From VRUE01 sp963697695 (GTDB taxonomy: Bacteria; Actinomycetota; Thermoleophilia; Solirubrobacterales; 70-9): DNA of 64,000 nt. The stretch spans positions 2,666,001 through 2,730,000 of the forward strand of contig OY969094.1 of the NCBI GenBank assembly GCA_963697695.1. Direction: 5' to 3'. Below the pieces are notes generated by a model that did not search any database, was not told the origin of the DNA, and saw only the letters and a program-made list of their open reading frames with translations. This document shows, in pieces, positions 26,588-34,708 of the stretch. The position numbers were made by a program, and so were the translations under genes. Numbering within the stretch: position 1 is the stretch's first letter; every line of letters begins with the position of its first letter.

Positions 26588-28261
26588 GTGTCCGTGACCG
26601 ATACGACCCTGACCGATACGACCTCGTCTTCTGCTCCCTCCGGCATCCCCGTCGAGGGCTCGGGCGGACTCCTCCTTCAGATCGAAGGAAAAGTCGTTCC
26701 CAACTACGCGGCGACGATGGTCTCCTTCGACGAGGGCGATGTCGTCAAAGGCAAGGTGGTCCGGATCGACAAGGACGAGGTCCTGGTCGACATCGGTTAC
26801 AAGTCGGAGGGCGTCATCCCCTCCCACGAGCTCTCGATCCGCAAGTCGGTCAACCCGGCCGATGAGGTCGAGCTGGGTGAGGAGGTCGACGCGCTCGTCC
26901 TCACCAAGGAAGACTCCGAGGGGCGGCTCATCCTCTCCAAGAAGCGCGCCCGCTTCGAGAAGGCCTGGCGCCGGATCGAGGCTTCGGCCGAGTCCGGCAC
27001 GCCCGTCGAAGGCAACGTGATCGAGGTCGTCAAGGGCGGCCTCATCCTCGACCTCGGGGTGCGCGGCTTCCTGCCCGCCTCGCTGGTCGACATTCGCCGC
27101 GTCCACAACCTCGACGAGTTCATGGGCCAGACGCTCGAGTGCAAAGTGATCGAGCTCAACCGCAGCCGCAACAACGTGGTGCTCTCGCGGCGCGCCGTGC
27201 TCGAGGAAGAGCGCAAGGAGGTCCGCGAGCAGATCCTCGGCCGGCTCGAGGCGGGCCAGGTCGTCGAGGGCAAGATCTCCAACATCGTCGACTTCGGCGC
27301 TTTCGTCGACCTCGACGGCATCGACGGCCTCATCCACATCTCCGAGCTTTCCTGGAGCCACGTCAACCATCCCTCTGAGGTGGTTGCGATCGGCGACACG
27401 GTGCGGATCAAGGTGCTCGACATCGACCGCGACCGCCAGCGCATCTCGCTTGGCCTCAAGCAGACGCAGGAGGATCCGTGGCAGCGAGTGATCAGCGCTC
27501 ACCGCCCCGGCGACGTGCTCGAGGGAGCGGTGACCAAGGTCGTCGCCTTCGGCGCCTTCGTCGAGATCCTTCCGGGGGTCGAGGGCCTTGTCCACATCTC
27601 CGAGCTCGCCGACCATCACGTCGAGAGTCCGAGCGAGGTGGTCGAGCCCGGTTCGACCCTCAACGTCAAGATCCTCGAGATCGACGAGGAGCGCAGACGC
27701 CTCTCGCTCAGCATCAAGCAGGTCGAGGATCAGAAGATGGCGATGGGGGATCTTGGGCAGCAGATCGAGGAGGCCAAAGCGGAGGCGGGCGAGGCCGGAA
27801 CGGCCGAGGAGGCTTCAGACACCGAGGGTTCAGACGCCGCTGCCGCGGGTCCTGTCGCGGAGGATGACCCTCCGGCGAACACCCCGGAGGGCGCATCCTC
27901 CACGCCACCCGCGGGAGAGGCGTCTGAGACCGAGGCTCCAGCCGCCGAGGCAGAGGTTCCAGCCACTGAGGAGCCTGGAGCGGATGAGGGTTCGGACGCT
28001 GAGCAAGCACCGGAGCCGGCCGTTGAGGAGCCCGTGGCCGAAGCTGAGACTGCCGCCGCCGAGGAGGAGCCCGCTGCGGAGGATGCCCCCGCTGCCGAGG
28101 AGCCGGTTGCTGAGGCGGAGACGCCCGCCGCTGAGACTCCCGAGCAGGGGGACGAGGCGGAGCAGGAGGGGGAATCGGTTATCGAGCGGCCGGATTCACC
28201 CGATGACGCCGGCGAGTCGGCCGGCGACGACGAGCAGACTGGCGAGACCGAGCAGGACTGA
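26588..28261 (+). CDS. rpsA: 30S ribosomal protein S1
   Basis: A 557-aa ribosomal protein that binds mRNA upstream of the start. Four S1 OB-fold domains fill residues about 45-385: VVKGKVVRIDKDEVLVDIG, PVEGNVIEVVKGGLILDLG, VVEGKISNIVDFGAFVDL and VLEGAVTKVVAFGAFVEI. Four domains is the usual actinobacterial layout. The final 170 residues are an unusual Ala/Glu/Pro-rich acidic tail, probably disordered. The GTG start has no strong Shine-Dalgarno. coaE follows after 9 nt, the conserved actinobacterial order. Confidence 0.95.
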   Translation: MSVTDTTLTDTTSSSAPSGIPVEGSGGLLLQIEGKVVPNYAATMVSFDEGDVVKGKVVRIDKDEVLVDIGYKSEGVIPSHELSIRKSVNPADEVELGEEVDALVLTKEDSEGRLILSKKRARFEKAWRRIEASAESGTPVEGNVIEVVKGGLILDLGVRGFLPASLVDIRRVHNLDEFMGQTLECKVIELNRSRNNVVLSRRAVLEEERKEVREQILGRLEAGQVVEGKISNIVDFGAFVDLDGIDGLIHISELSWSHVNHPSEVVAIGDTVRIKVLDIDRDRQRISLGLKQTQEDPWQRVISAHRPGDVLEGAVTKVVAFGAFVEILPGVEGLVHISELADHHVESPSEVVEPGSTLNVKILEIDEERRRLSLSIKQVEDQKMAMGDLGQQIEEAKAEAGEAGTAEEASDTEGSDAAAAGPVAEDDPPANTPEGASSTPPAGEASETEAPAAEAEVPATEEPGADEGSDAEQAPEPAVEEPVAEAETAAAEEEPAAEDAPAAEEPVAEAETPAAETPEQGDEAEQEGESVIERPDSPDDAGESAGDDEQTGETEQD

Positions 28262-28270
28262 GCGGCGACC

Positions 28271-28855
28271 GTGTCGGCGCCGCTGACGATCGGGCTCACC
28301 GGCGGGATCGCCGCCGGTAAGTCGGAGGCGCTTGCGGCGTTCGAACGGCTGGGTGCAGCGACCATCTCCAGCGACGCGGTCGTGCACGAACTGCTCGACA
28401 GCGAACCGTTGCTTGGCCGCCTGGCTGAGCGCTGGGGTCAGGAGTTGGCACCCGAAGGCCGGATAGACCGGGCCAAGGTCGGCGAGATCGTCTTTGCCGA
28501 CCCCGAGCAGCTGACCTGGCTGGAGGCGCAGATCCACCCGCTGGTGGGGGAGAGGATCGGCTCTTGGCTCGCCTCGTTGCCGGATGACATCGGGGTGGCG
28601 GTGGTCGAGGTCCCACTGCTGTTCGAGTCTGAGATGGAGGCGGTCTTCGATACCACTTTGGCAATTGTCACTGCCGACGAGGTCCGCCGCGCTCGGGCAG
28701 AGGCCCGAGGCCACGCGTTGGTTGGAGAGCGCGAGGCGCGCCAACTCGCGCAGGAGGAGAAGGCCTCCCGGGCTGAGCACGTGATCGAGAACGAAGGCAC
28801 GCTCGAGGATCTCGAACGTGCCCTGTCCGCCCTCGTCGCGAAGCTGAGGGGATGA
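28271..28855 (+). CDS. coaE: Dephospho-CoA kinase
   Basis: A 194-aa P-loop kinase for the last step of CoA synthesis. The Walker A is GLTGGIAAGKSEALAAF at the N-terminus. ISSDAVVHELLD carries the catalytic Asp, and VVEVPLLFES and the LID-like REARQLAQEEK region follow. The length is standard; mycobacterial CoaE has an extra C-terminal UPF0157 domain that is absent here. The start is GTG and the TGA overlaps the next ATG. Confidence 0.95.
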   Translation: MSAPLTIGLTGGIAAGKSEALAAFERLGAATISSDAVVHELLDSEPLLGRLAERWGQELAPEGRIDRAKVGEIVFADPEQLTWLEAQIHPLVGERIGSWLASLPDDIGVAVVEVPLLFESEMEAVFDTTLAIVTADEVRRARAEARGHALVGEREARQLAQEEKASRAEHVIENEGTLEDLERALSALVAKLRG

Positions 28856-29451
28856 GCGCCGCGCAAAAGCGGGTTGTTGCGAAACGGAGAAGGCGGCGCC
28901 TCGCACTCGCGAGTGCGGTCGTCACCGCCGGTATCGTCGGCGGCGTGCTGCTGGGACTGGTGGGGAAGGTCGATCAGGCGATCCAAGAGCTGACCCTGCC
29001 CTTGCGCCACGAGGACATCATCCGCCAGCAGGCCAGGGAAAAGGACGTCGACGCCTCGCTGATCGCCGCGGTGATCTACTCGGAGTCCAAGTTCAAGGAT
29101 CAGACTTCGAGCGCCGGCGCTCGCGGCCTGATGCAGATCACACCGCTGACGGCGAACGAAATCGAGCGCGACAGCGGCGGCACCACCTTCGAGCTTCACG
29201 ACCTCGGCGATCCTGAAATCAACATCCGCTACGGCACCTTCCTGCTGCGCGAACTGCTCGAGCGCTACGACGGCGACGAGGTCGCCGTTCTCGCCGCATA
29301 CAACGCCGGCCCGGCCAACGCGGACAAGTGGGGCGGATCGGAGCTGACGGTGGAGGGCATCCCCTTCCCGGAAACCCGGGGCTACGTCGAAGAGGTCCTC
29401 GAGAAGCGAGACGAGTACCGCAGCGAGTACGGGCGGGAGCTGGGCTACTGA
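28852..29451 (+). CDS. Membrane-anchored lytic transglycosylase (SLT domain)
   Basis: A 199-aa murein hydrolase. A basic N-terminus (KRRRRR) precedes one membrane anchor at about residues 17-40. The SLT/GEWL domain has the catalytic Glu in VIYSESKF, then SSAGARGLMQITP and VLAAYNAGPANADKW, all hallmark motifs. It cleaves the glycan backbone of peptidoglycan outside the membrane. Translation is coupled to coaE (ATGA), and the stop shares one base with the MFS ATG. Confidence 0.93.
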   Translation: MSAAQKRVVAKRRRRRLALASAVVTAGIVGGVLLGLVGKVDQAIQELTLPLRHEDIIRQQAREKDVDASLIAAVIYSESKFKDQTSSAGARGLMQITPLTANEIERDSGGTTFELHDLGDPEINIRYGTFLLRELLERYDGDEVAVLAAYNAGPANADKWGGSELTVEGIPFPETRGYVEEVLEKRDEYRSEYGRELGY

Positions 29452-30821
29452 TGAGTGAGACGCCGAGGCCACGAGTAGCAGCGCTGGCGCTTGCGGTCGG
29501 CCTCGTCCTGGCCGACTCCTCGATCGTCGTCCTCGCCCTGCCGGAGATCTACCGCGAGCTCGATGCCAGCGTTGCCGCGGTCACCTGGGTGCTCATCTCC
29601 TTCAACTTGGTGATGGCGCTGGCGGCCGTTCCCGCTGCGCACCTCGCTCGCCGCATCGGTCCGGGCCGTGCCGCCGCGGTCGGCCTGGCCGTCTTCGCCG
29701 GCGCCAGCCTCGCCTGTGGCGTCTCATCCGACCTCAGCACGCTGATCGCGGCGCGCTGCGTTCAAGCGCTCGGCGGGGCGGCGGCGGTGACCGCGGTGCT
29801 GGAGCTGCTGCCCGCTGCGGTCGGCTCGGAGCGCCGCGCGACCGGGCTCTGGGCTGCTGCGGGGGCAACGGGCGCTGCGCTTGGGCCGGCGATCGGCGGC
29901 CTGCTCACCGAGCTTGTCTCCTGGGAGTCGATCTTCCTGATCCAGGTGCCGGTCGCGATTGCCGCCGCGGTGCCGATCCTCGCGGTCGCCCGGCATGAGG
30001 CGGCGACCGGGATCATCTCCACAGAGCTACGCCAGACGGGCCGCCCGCACCTGCTGGCGAACCTCGCCCTGGCGATGACCTCAGCGGCGATCGCCGCGGC
30101 CCTCTTCCTGCTCGTGCTGCTGCTGATCGAGGGCTGGCGCCTGACACCGATCGGGGCGGCGATCGTCGTCACCGTGATGCCGCTGGCGGCTCTCGCCGGC
30201 AGCCGCCTGGGTGGGCTGGTGCCGAGCGCCAGGGCACGTGCTGCGGCCGGGGCGATCCTCGTCTCCGGCGGTCTCGGCGGCCTGGCCTTGCTGCCGAAGG
30301 CCGAGGTGGCACTGACCCTGCCGCCCCAGGTGATGGTCGGGCTCGGCCTGGCCCTGGTGCTCTCGGCCCTGACCGAAACGGCGCTCGCCGGGCGGGCTCC
30401 GCAGGCGATCCACGGCGGCTGGACGATCTCCGCCCGCCACGCCGGGGTCTGTCTCGGCCTGCTGGCGCTGACGCCGATCTTCACCGCAGACATCGCCGAG
30501 CAACGCACTGACGCGATCGACGCGGGAACGGCTGTCGTCCTCGACTCGCGCGTCAACCCGCTGTTCAAGATCGAGCTGGCGCAGCGGATCGAGGGCCAGC
30601 TCGAAGGGGAGCGGGGGAGGGTGCCGACGATCGGTCCCGCCTTCGAGCCGCTGCCCGAAGACCCTGGTGAGCGCGATGAAGTCGTGCAGCTGCGCGACGA
30701 ACTCCAGGAGCAACTCAACCGGGCGGCAACGCACGCCTTCAGCCCATCCTTCGGCCTTGGGGCCCTTCTCGGCTTGCTGGCCTTGATTCCGATCGGCCTC
30801 GCCCGGAGAGTGGACCTATGA
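29451..30821 (+). CDS. MFS drug/proton antiporter, EmrB/QacA-like
   Basis: A 456-aa polytopic membrane protein. It begins with the DHA2 pattern VLADSSIVVLALPEIYREL and SVAAVTWVLISFNLVMA. Motif A-like ARRIGPGRAAAVG and motif C-like GAALGPAIGGLL follow, the latter typical of antiporters. About 14 hydrophobic segments are present. A charged external loop of about 85 residues precedes the last helix (roughly residues 355-435), which is unusual in size. The ATG at 29451 is chosen because it directly overlaps the upstream stop and starts the first helix correctly. Confidence 0.87.
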   Translation: MSETPRPRVAALALAVGLVLADSSIVVLALPEIYRELDASVAAVTWVLISFNLVMALAAVPAAHLARRIGPGRAAAVGLAVFAGASLACGVSSDLSTLIAARCVQALGGAAAVTAVLELLPAAVGSERRATGLWAAAGATGAALGPAIGGLLTELVSWESIFLIQVPVAIAAAVPILAVARHEAATGIISTELRQTGRPHLLANLALAMTSAAIAAALFLLVLLLIEGWRLTPIGAAIVVTVMPLAALAGSRLGGLVPSARARAAAGAILVSGGLGGLALLPKAEVALTLPPQVMVGLGLALVLSALTETALAGRAPQAIHGGWTISARHAGVCLGLLALTPIFTADIAEQRTDAIDAGTAVVLDSRVNPLFKIELAQRIEGQLEGERGRVPTIGPAFEPLPEDPGERDEVVQLRDELQEQLNRAATHAFSPSFGLGALLGLLALIPIGLARRVDL

Positions 30822-30879
30822 GCGCGGAGCGAGCAAGCGTCCATACCTGTCTCTGCGCGCCGCGAGCGAAGCGCGAGGT

Positions 30880-31410
30880 ATGTCTGTGAGCGCCGAGTCG
30901 AGAGCCCGCTTCCTGGTCGTCGCGGCGATCGCCGCCGCCGCCGTGCTGCCGGGCGTCTATCTCGCTGCGGGCGGTGGCTCCTACGCGCCCGCGAAGACCG
31001 CGGACCCCTGCGAGCCACGGCAGTGGCGAGACCCCGAAACCCTGCAGGAGATCGCACAGCAGTTCTCGCTTTCGGCACTCGACGGCGCCGCCTGTGAGCT
31101 AGGCGTCAGCCGTGAGACGCTGGCTCGGGCGTTGACCACCGAGGAGACCCGGGAGCGCTTCGCGAGGCGCTACGGGATCGATGACACGGAGCTTGCCCGG
31201 GCGATCCGGGCCGGGCTCCTGCGCGCCGTCGACGATGCCGAAGAAGCGGGCGCGCTCAATCCCCTCATCGCTGCGCCGCTACGAGGGACGCTGCGGCAGA
31301 TCCCCCTCGACCAAGCGATCGAGCTGGTCCAGAACGCCGAAGCCCTTCTCGATGAACTCGAAGGCCTGTTCGGCCCCGCCCAGGGCCTGCTCGAACAGTT
31401 TCTCCCCTGA
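30880..31410 (+). CDS. Exported or membrane-anchored protein of unknown function
   Basis: A 176-aa protein. Residues about 10-31 form a hydrophobic signal or anchor (FLVVAAIAAAAVLPGVYLAAGGG). The rest is helical and charged, with two Cys (ADPCEPRQW and GAACELGVS) and a heptad-like C-terminal stretch (LVQNAEALLDELEGLFGPAQGLLEQFLP). I recognise no family. It follows the MFS gene by 58 nt, in which CATACCT and AGGTATG form a small inverted repeat. Possibly co-expressed with the exporter. Confidence 0.65.
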   Translation: MSVSAESRARFLVVAAIAAAAVLPGVYLAAGGGSYAPAKTADPCEPRQWRDPETLQEIAQQFSLSALDGAACELGVSRETLARALTTEETRERFARRYGIDDTELARAIRAGLLRAVDDAEEAGALNPLIAAPLRGTLRQIPLDQAIELVQNAEALLDELEGLFGPAQGLLEQFLP

Positions 31411-31440
31411 GCTAGCGCCCTCTGGACCGGGCGCCCGGTT

Positions 31441-31701
31441 CTACTTTTTGAACTGAAAACGCCCCTTTTTCCCTTTTTTACCGGGGATCCAGGTGACGCC
31501 TTCGCAGAGTTTCGCCGGCGTCGTGTCGAGGGAGCCGGCCAGCTTGGCGATCGTGCCGAGACGGGGCTCGCGCCCGCCACGCTCGAGCAGCGAGATCTCG
31601 GTCCGGTGCAGCTCGCAGCGAAAGCCCAGCTCCTCCTGGGAGATTTCCTTCTTTTGGCGCGCTTTGCGCAGATTAATGGCGAATCGTTCGCGTGGTTCCA
31701 T
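31441..31701 (-). CDS. XRE-family transcriptional regulator
   Basis: An 86-aa DNA-binding protein made almost only of a Cro/C1 helix-turn-helix: FAINLRKARQKKEISQEELGFRCELHRTEISLLERG, with recognition helix in RTEISLLE, then LGTIAKLAGSLDTTPAKL. A strongly basic tail (GKKGKKGRFQFKK) ends the protein. The ATG at 31701 is preferred; an upstream frame to 31758 would encode the operator-like repeats. The three 15-nt repeats directly upstream suggest autoregulation. No toxin partner is adjacent. Confidence 0.85.
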   Translation of the reverse strand: MEPRERFAINLRKARQKKEISQEELGFRCELHRTEISLLERGGREPRLGTIAKLAGSLDTTPAKLCEGVTWIPGKKGKKGRFQFKK

Positions 31702-31715
31702 GCGGTAATTCTCTG

Positions 31716-31760
31716 TCTGCAGTGACAAAGGTTCTACAGACAAAAGACCTACAGACAAAA
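31716..31760 (-). promoter_or_regulatory. Three 15-nt repeats upstream of the XRE gene
   Basis: On the minus strand TTTTGTCTGTAG occurs twice exactly (31749-31760 and 31734-31745) with a 15-nt period. A third, diverged unit CTTTGTCACTGCAG follows in phase. The spacing and position fit tandem operator half-sites. Confidence 0.55.
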
Positions 31761-31782
31761 CTGCACGTTTATCGTAACCGGA

Positions 31783-32154
31783 TCAGTCGTGTGTAGCCCG
31801 CCACACCCAGAGCATCGCCAGGGGCTGCAAAGGGAGACGCGCCCAGAGCGCCCAGCGCGGGACGCGCGCCAACTCGAGGCCTTTCACCTGCTCCGGATTC
31901 ACCGCCATGTGGACGTTGGCGGGGAAGACGGCAACCAGCAGCCCGAGCAGCCACCAGCGGGCAAAGCGCCGGGTCGGCCGCGCCAGCACCGCTGCTCCGC
32001 CGGCGATCTCGGCGATGCCGCTGACGATCACCGCCTCGCGCTTGCGCTCGGCGATCGAGGGCGGCACGATCGCCTCGTAGCTGCGCGGGATGACGAAGTG
32101 CATCGTGCCGGCGAAGGCGAAGAATCCGGCAAGGGCCTTTTGCGAGCGGCTCAT
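31783..32154 (-). CDS. DoxX-like small membrane protein
   Basis: A 123-aa protein with about four hydrophobic segments: ALAGFFAFAGTMHFVIP, AVIVSGIAEIAGGAAVLA, WWLLGLLVAVFPANVHMA and LPLQPLAMLWVWRA. The GTMHF...P pattern and the A-N-V-H-M-A stretch match DoxX/DUF417-like proteins, some of which affect quinone or thiol redox balance. The start at 32154 (MSRSQK) fits the first helix. It is divergent from uvrB. Function here unknown. Confidence 0.78.
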   Translation of the reverse strand: MSRSQKALAGFFAFAGTMHFVIPRSYEAIVPPSIAERKREAVIVSGIAEIAGGAAVLARPTRRFARWWLLGLLVAVFPANVHMAVNPEQVKGLELARVPRWALWARLPLQPLAMLWVWRATHD

Positions 32155-32184
32155 CGGCCGGTCAGTCTTCCAGGTCGGCCGATT

Positions 32185-32221
32185 TGGCGCGTTGGTCGCA
32201 AATGGTGCGACTAAGGCGCCA
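32185..32221. promoter_or_regulatory. 37-bp dyad in the DoxX/uvrB divergent region
   Basis: TGGCGCGTTGGTCGCA, then AATGG, then TGCGACTAAGGCGCCA. The arms match at 14 of 16 positions. The dyad covers the presumed -35 of uvrB, so it reads as an operator rather than a terminator. The binding factor is unknown. Confidence 0.55.
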
Positions 32222-32223
32222 GC

Positions 32224-32229
32224 TAAGGT
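32224..32229 (+). promoter_or_regulatory. Candidate -10 of uvrB
   Basis: TAAGGT ends 6 nt before the GTG of uvrB and directly follows the dyad. Confidence 0.4.
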
Positions 32230-32235
32230 CCTCTC

Positions 32236-34233
32236 GTGCCCGAGTTCAAGCTCAACTCCGCCTATACCCCGACCGCCGACCAGCCGAAGGCGATCGCCGG
32301 GCTGGCAGAGGGACTGGGCGAGGGGGAGAGCTTCCAGACTCTGCTGGGCGCGACCGGCACCGGCAAGACCTTCACCATGGCCGCCACGATCGAGGCGGTC
32401 CAGCGGCCCTCGCTGGTGATCGCGCACAACAAGACGCTCGCCGCGCAGCTCTGCAACGAGTTCCGCGAGTTCTTCCCCGAGAACGCAGTCGAGTACTTCG
32501 TCTCCTACTACGACTACTACCAGCCCGAGGCCTACGTCCCGGCGCAGGACCTCTACATCGAGAAGGACTCCTCGATCAACGACGAGATCGACCGCCTGCG
32601 GCATGCCGCGACCGCCGCTCTTTTCGCCCGCCGCGACGTGATCATCGTCGCCTCGGTCTCCTGTATCTACGGGATCGGCTCGCCCCAGGTCTACAACGAG
32701 AAGATGCAGCTGTTCAAAGTCGGAGAGGAAATCGACCGCGACGAGGTGCTGCTCAAGCTGGTCAAGATGCAGTACCAGCGCAACGACTCGACTCTCGGAC
32801 GCGGCACCTTCCGCGTCCGCGGCGAGGTGCTGGAGATCATGCCCTCATACGCCGAGTCGGCCTACCGGATCGCTCTCTTCGGCGACGAGATCGAGGGCGT
32901 GCAGCACTTCGACCCGCTCACCGGCGAGATCCTCGACACGATCGACCACGTCTCGGTCTGGCCCGCGTCGCACTACGTGACCAAGGACGAGACGCTCGAG
33001 CGCGCGGTTGACGAAATTCGCAACGAACTCAACACGCGCACGGCCGAACTGGAGGCCGAGGGCAAGCAGCTGGAGGCGCACCGGCTGCGCCAGCGCACCG
33101 CCTACGACATCGAGATGCTGAAGGAGATCGGCTTTACGTCTGGGATCGAGAACTACTCGCGCATCCTCGACGGGCGCCCCGCCGGCAGCCCCCCGCACAC
33201 GCTGATCGACTACTTCCCCGACGACTTCGTCGTCTTCGTCGACGAGTCCCACCAGACGATCCCCCAGATCGGCGGCATGTACGAGGGAGATCGCTCGCGC
33301 AAGCAGACCCTGATCGACTACGGCTTCCGCCTTCCATCGGCGATCGACAACCGGCCGCTCAAGTTCGACGAGTTCCTCGAGCGGGTCGACCAGCTGGTGA
33401 TGGTCTCGGCGACACCGGGGCCGTTCGAGCGGGCCGAGTCGACCCGGATCGTCGAGCAGATAGTCCGCCCGACCGGGATCATCGATCCGGCGATCGACGT
33501 GCGCGAGACGCGCAACCAGATCGACGACCTGATGAACGAGATCAAGGTCTGCGCCGACGCCGGCGACCGGGTGCTGGTCACGACCCTGACCAAGAAGATG
33601 GCCGAGGACCTGACCAACTACCTGCTCGAGTATGGGATCAAGGTCCGCTATCTGCACTCGGAGATCGACACGCTGGAACGGATCCAGATCGTCCGCGACC
33701 TGCGCCTCGGCGAGTACGACGTGCTGGTCGGGGTCAACCTGCTGCGCGAGGGTCTCGACCTGCCCGAGGTCTCGCTGGTGGCGATTCTCGACGCCGACAA
33801 GGAGGGCTTCCTGCGTGGCGAGACCAGCCTCGTGCAGACGATCGGCCGCGCCGCCCGCAACGTCAACGGGCGGGTGCTGATGTACGCCGACAGGGAGACC
33901 GACGCGATGCGCGCCGCGATGCGTGAGACAGACCGCCGCCGCGCGATCCAGCTCGCCTACAACGAAGAGCACGGGATCACGCCGGAGACCGTGCGCAAGG
34001 GCATCTCCGAGATGGCCGAGTTCCTGGCGATGGAGGACCGGGCGCCGCGCAAGCGGCGCAGCAAGCGCTCGACCGACTTCGCCGACCCTGAGGAGCTGGA
34101 GCGCACGATCGTCGCCCTCGAGGAGGAGATGCTGGCCGCCGCCGACGATCTCCGTTTCGAGGAGGCGGGCCGCATCCGCGACGAGCTGAAGGAGCTGCGC
34201 CGCGACCTCGAGGGTATGCGGGCAGGGGCCTGA
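32236..34233 (+). CDS. uvrB: Excinuclease ABC subunit B
   Basis: A 665-aa damage-verification helicase of nucleotide excision repair. The Walker A is LLGATGTGKTFTMA, the beta-hairpin YYDYYQPEAYVPAQD, and the DEAD-like box VVFVDESHQT. Motif VI region TSLVQTIGRAARN follows, with a C-terminal UVR coiled-coil (IVALEEEMLAAADDLRFEEAGRIRDELKEL) that contacts UvrA and UvrC. The length is standard. The GTG start gives the usual FKL...Y.P..DQP N-terminus. uvrA lies 1.5 kb downstream, beyond two minus-strand genes. Confidence 0.97.
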   Translation: MPEFKLNSAYTPTADQPKAIAGLAEGLGEGESFQTLLGATGTGKTFTMAATIEAVQRPSLVIAHNKTLAAQLCNEFREFFPENAVEYFVSYYDYYQPEAYVPAQDLYIEKDSSINDEIDRLRHAATAALFARRDVIIVASVSCIYGIGSPQVYNEKMQLFKVGEEIDRDEVLLKLVKMQYQRNDSTLGRGTFRVRGEVLEIMPSYAESAYRIALFGDEIEGVQHFDPLTGEILDTIDHVSVWPASHYVTKDETLERAVDEIRNELNTRTAELEAEGKQLEAHRLRQRTAYDIEMLKEIGFTSGIENYSRILDGRPAGSPPHTLIDYFPDDFVVFVDESHQTIPQIGGMYEGDRSRKQTLIDYGFRLPSAIDNRPLKFDEFLERVDQLVMVSATPGPFERAESTRIVEQIVRPTGIIDPAIDVRETRNQIDDLMNEIKVCADAGDRVLVTTLTKKMAEDLTNYLLEYGIKVRYLHSEIDTLERIQIVRDLRLGEYDVLVGVNLLREGLDLPEVSLVAILDADKEGFLRGETSLVQTIGRAARNVNGRVLMYADRETDAMRAAMRETDRRRAIQLAYNEEHGITPETVRKGISEMAEFLAMEDRAPRKRRSKRSTDFADPEELERTIVALEEEMLAAADDLRFEEAGRIRDELKELRRDLEGMRAGA

Positions 34234-34260
34234 GCGACCCCCGCCCGTCGGGCTCAGGCC
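34227..34260. terminator. Bidirectional terminator-like hairpin, uvrB / SnoaL gene
   Basis: GGCCTGAGC at 34227-34235 pairs with GCTCAGGCC at 34252-34260, and inner GAC/GTC extends the stem. It includes both convergent stop codons. No T-runs flank it. Confidence 0.5.
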
Positions 34261-34631
34261 AGGACCTTCGCTGCCTTGGCGCTGTCCGCGTAGAACTCGC
34301 CGCGCACGATCTTGCCGTCGGCGACCTTCAACAGGTGGGCGAACGGCGCCTCGAAGCTGCCACTGTCGTTGCCGGCCCGCTGGGTTCCCCGTACGACCAC
34401 CCAATCCCCGCCGTCGATGAACTCCTCCGGCTCGACGCTGAACGACGACCAATAATTGGGAATCTGGGTGAAATTCCCAATGATCGCGTCGCGTCCTTGG
34501 GTTTCGCCGCCGAGCGGCAGCTCGTCGGACGTGAGCCAGGTGCTGTCCTCGCTCAACATCTCCTTCAGCGCTTCCAGGTCGCCGCGGCCGAAAGCCTCAT
34601 AGGCCGACCGGGCGGTGTCGACGTTCGACAT
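34254..34631 (-). CDS. SnoaL/ketosteroid isomerase-like protein
   Basis: A 125-aa NTF2-fold protein: VDTARSAYEAFGRGDLEALKEMLSEDSTW at the N-terminus, GRDAIIGNFTQIP in the middle and a FAHLLKVADGKIVRGEFYAD strand pair at the end, the standard SnoaL-like layout. Members are small enzymes or binding proteins of varied function; the substrate is unknown. The ATG at 34631 has a strong GGAGGAG upstream. It is monocistronic or ends a unit with the upstream AbiEi gene (77 nt apart). Confidence 0.82.
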   Translation of the reverse strand: MSNVDTARSAYEAFGRGDLEALKEMLSEDSTWLTSDELPLGGETQGRDAIIGNFTQIPNYWSSFSVEPEEFIDGGDWVVVRGTQRAGNDSGSFEAPFAHLLKVADGKIVRGEFYADSAKAAKVLA

Positions 34632-34708
34632 CTCTCCTCCTCGGGGTGTGAACGGTCCCCCGCCCACAACGACCGTACGCCTTGCGAGCGTCCCGCGCAA
34701 CCGCGGTG

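Noticed and set aside
30822..30879. Very short frame ATGAGCGCGGAG... between the MFS gene and the next gene
   Set aside because: Only 23 codons and no ribosome site; it resembles the start of the next gene only by composition.
32155..32235. SOS box at uvrB
   Set aside because: The only dyad there is TGGCGC...GCGCCA; no GAAC-N4-GTTC is present.
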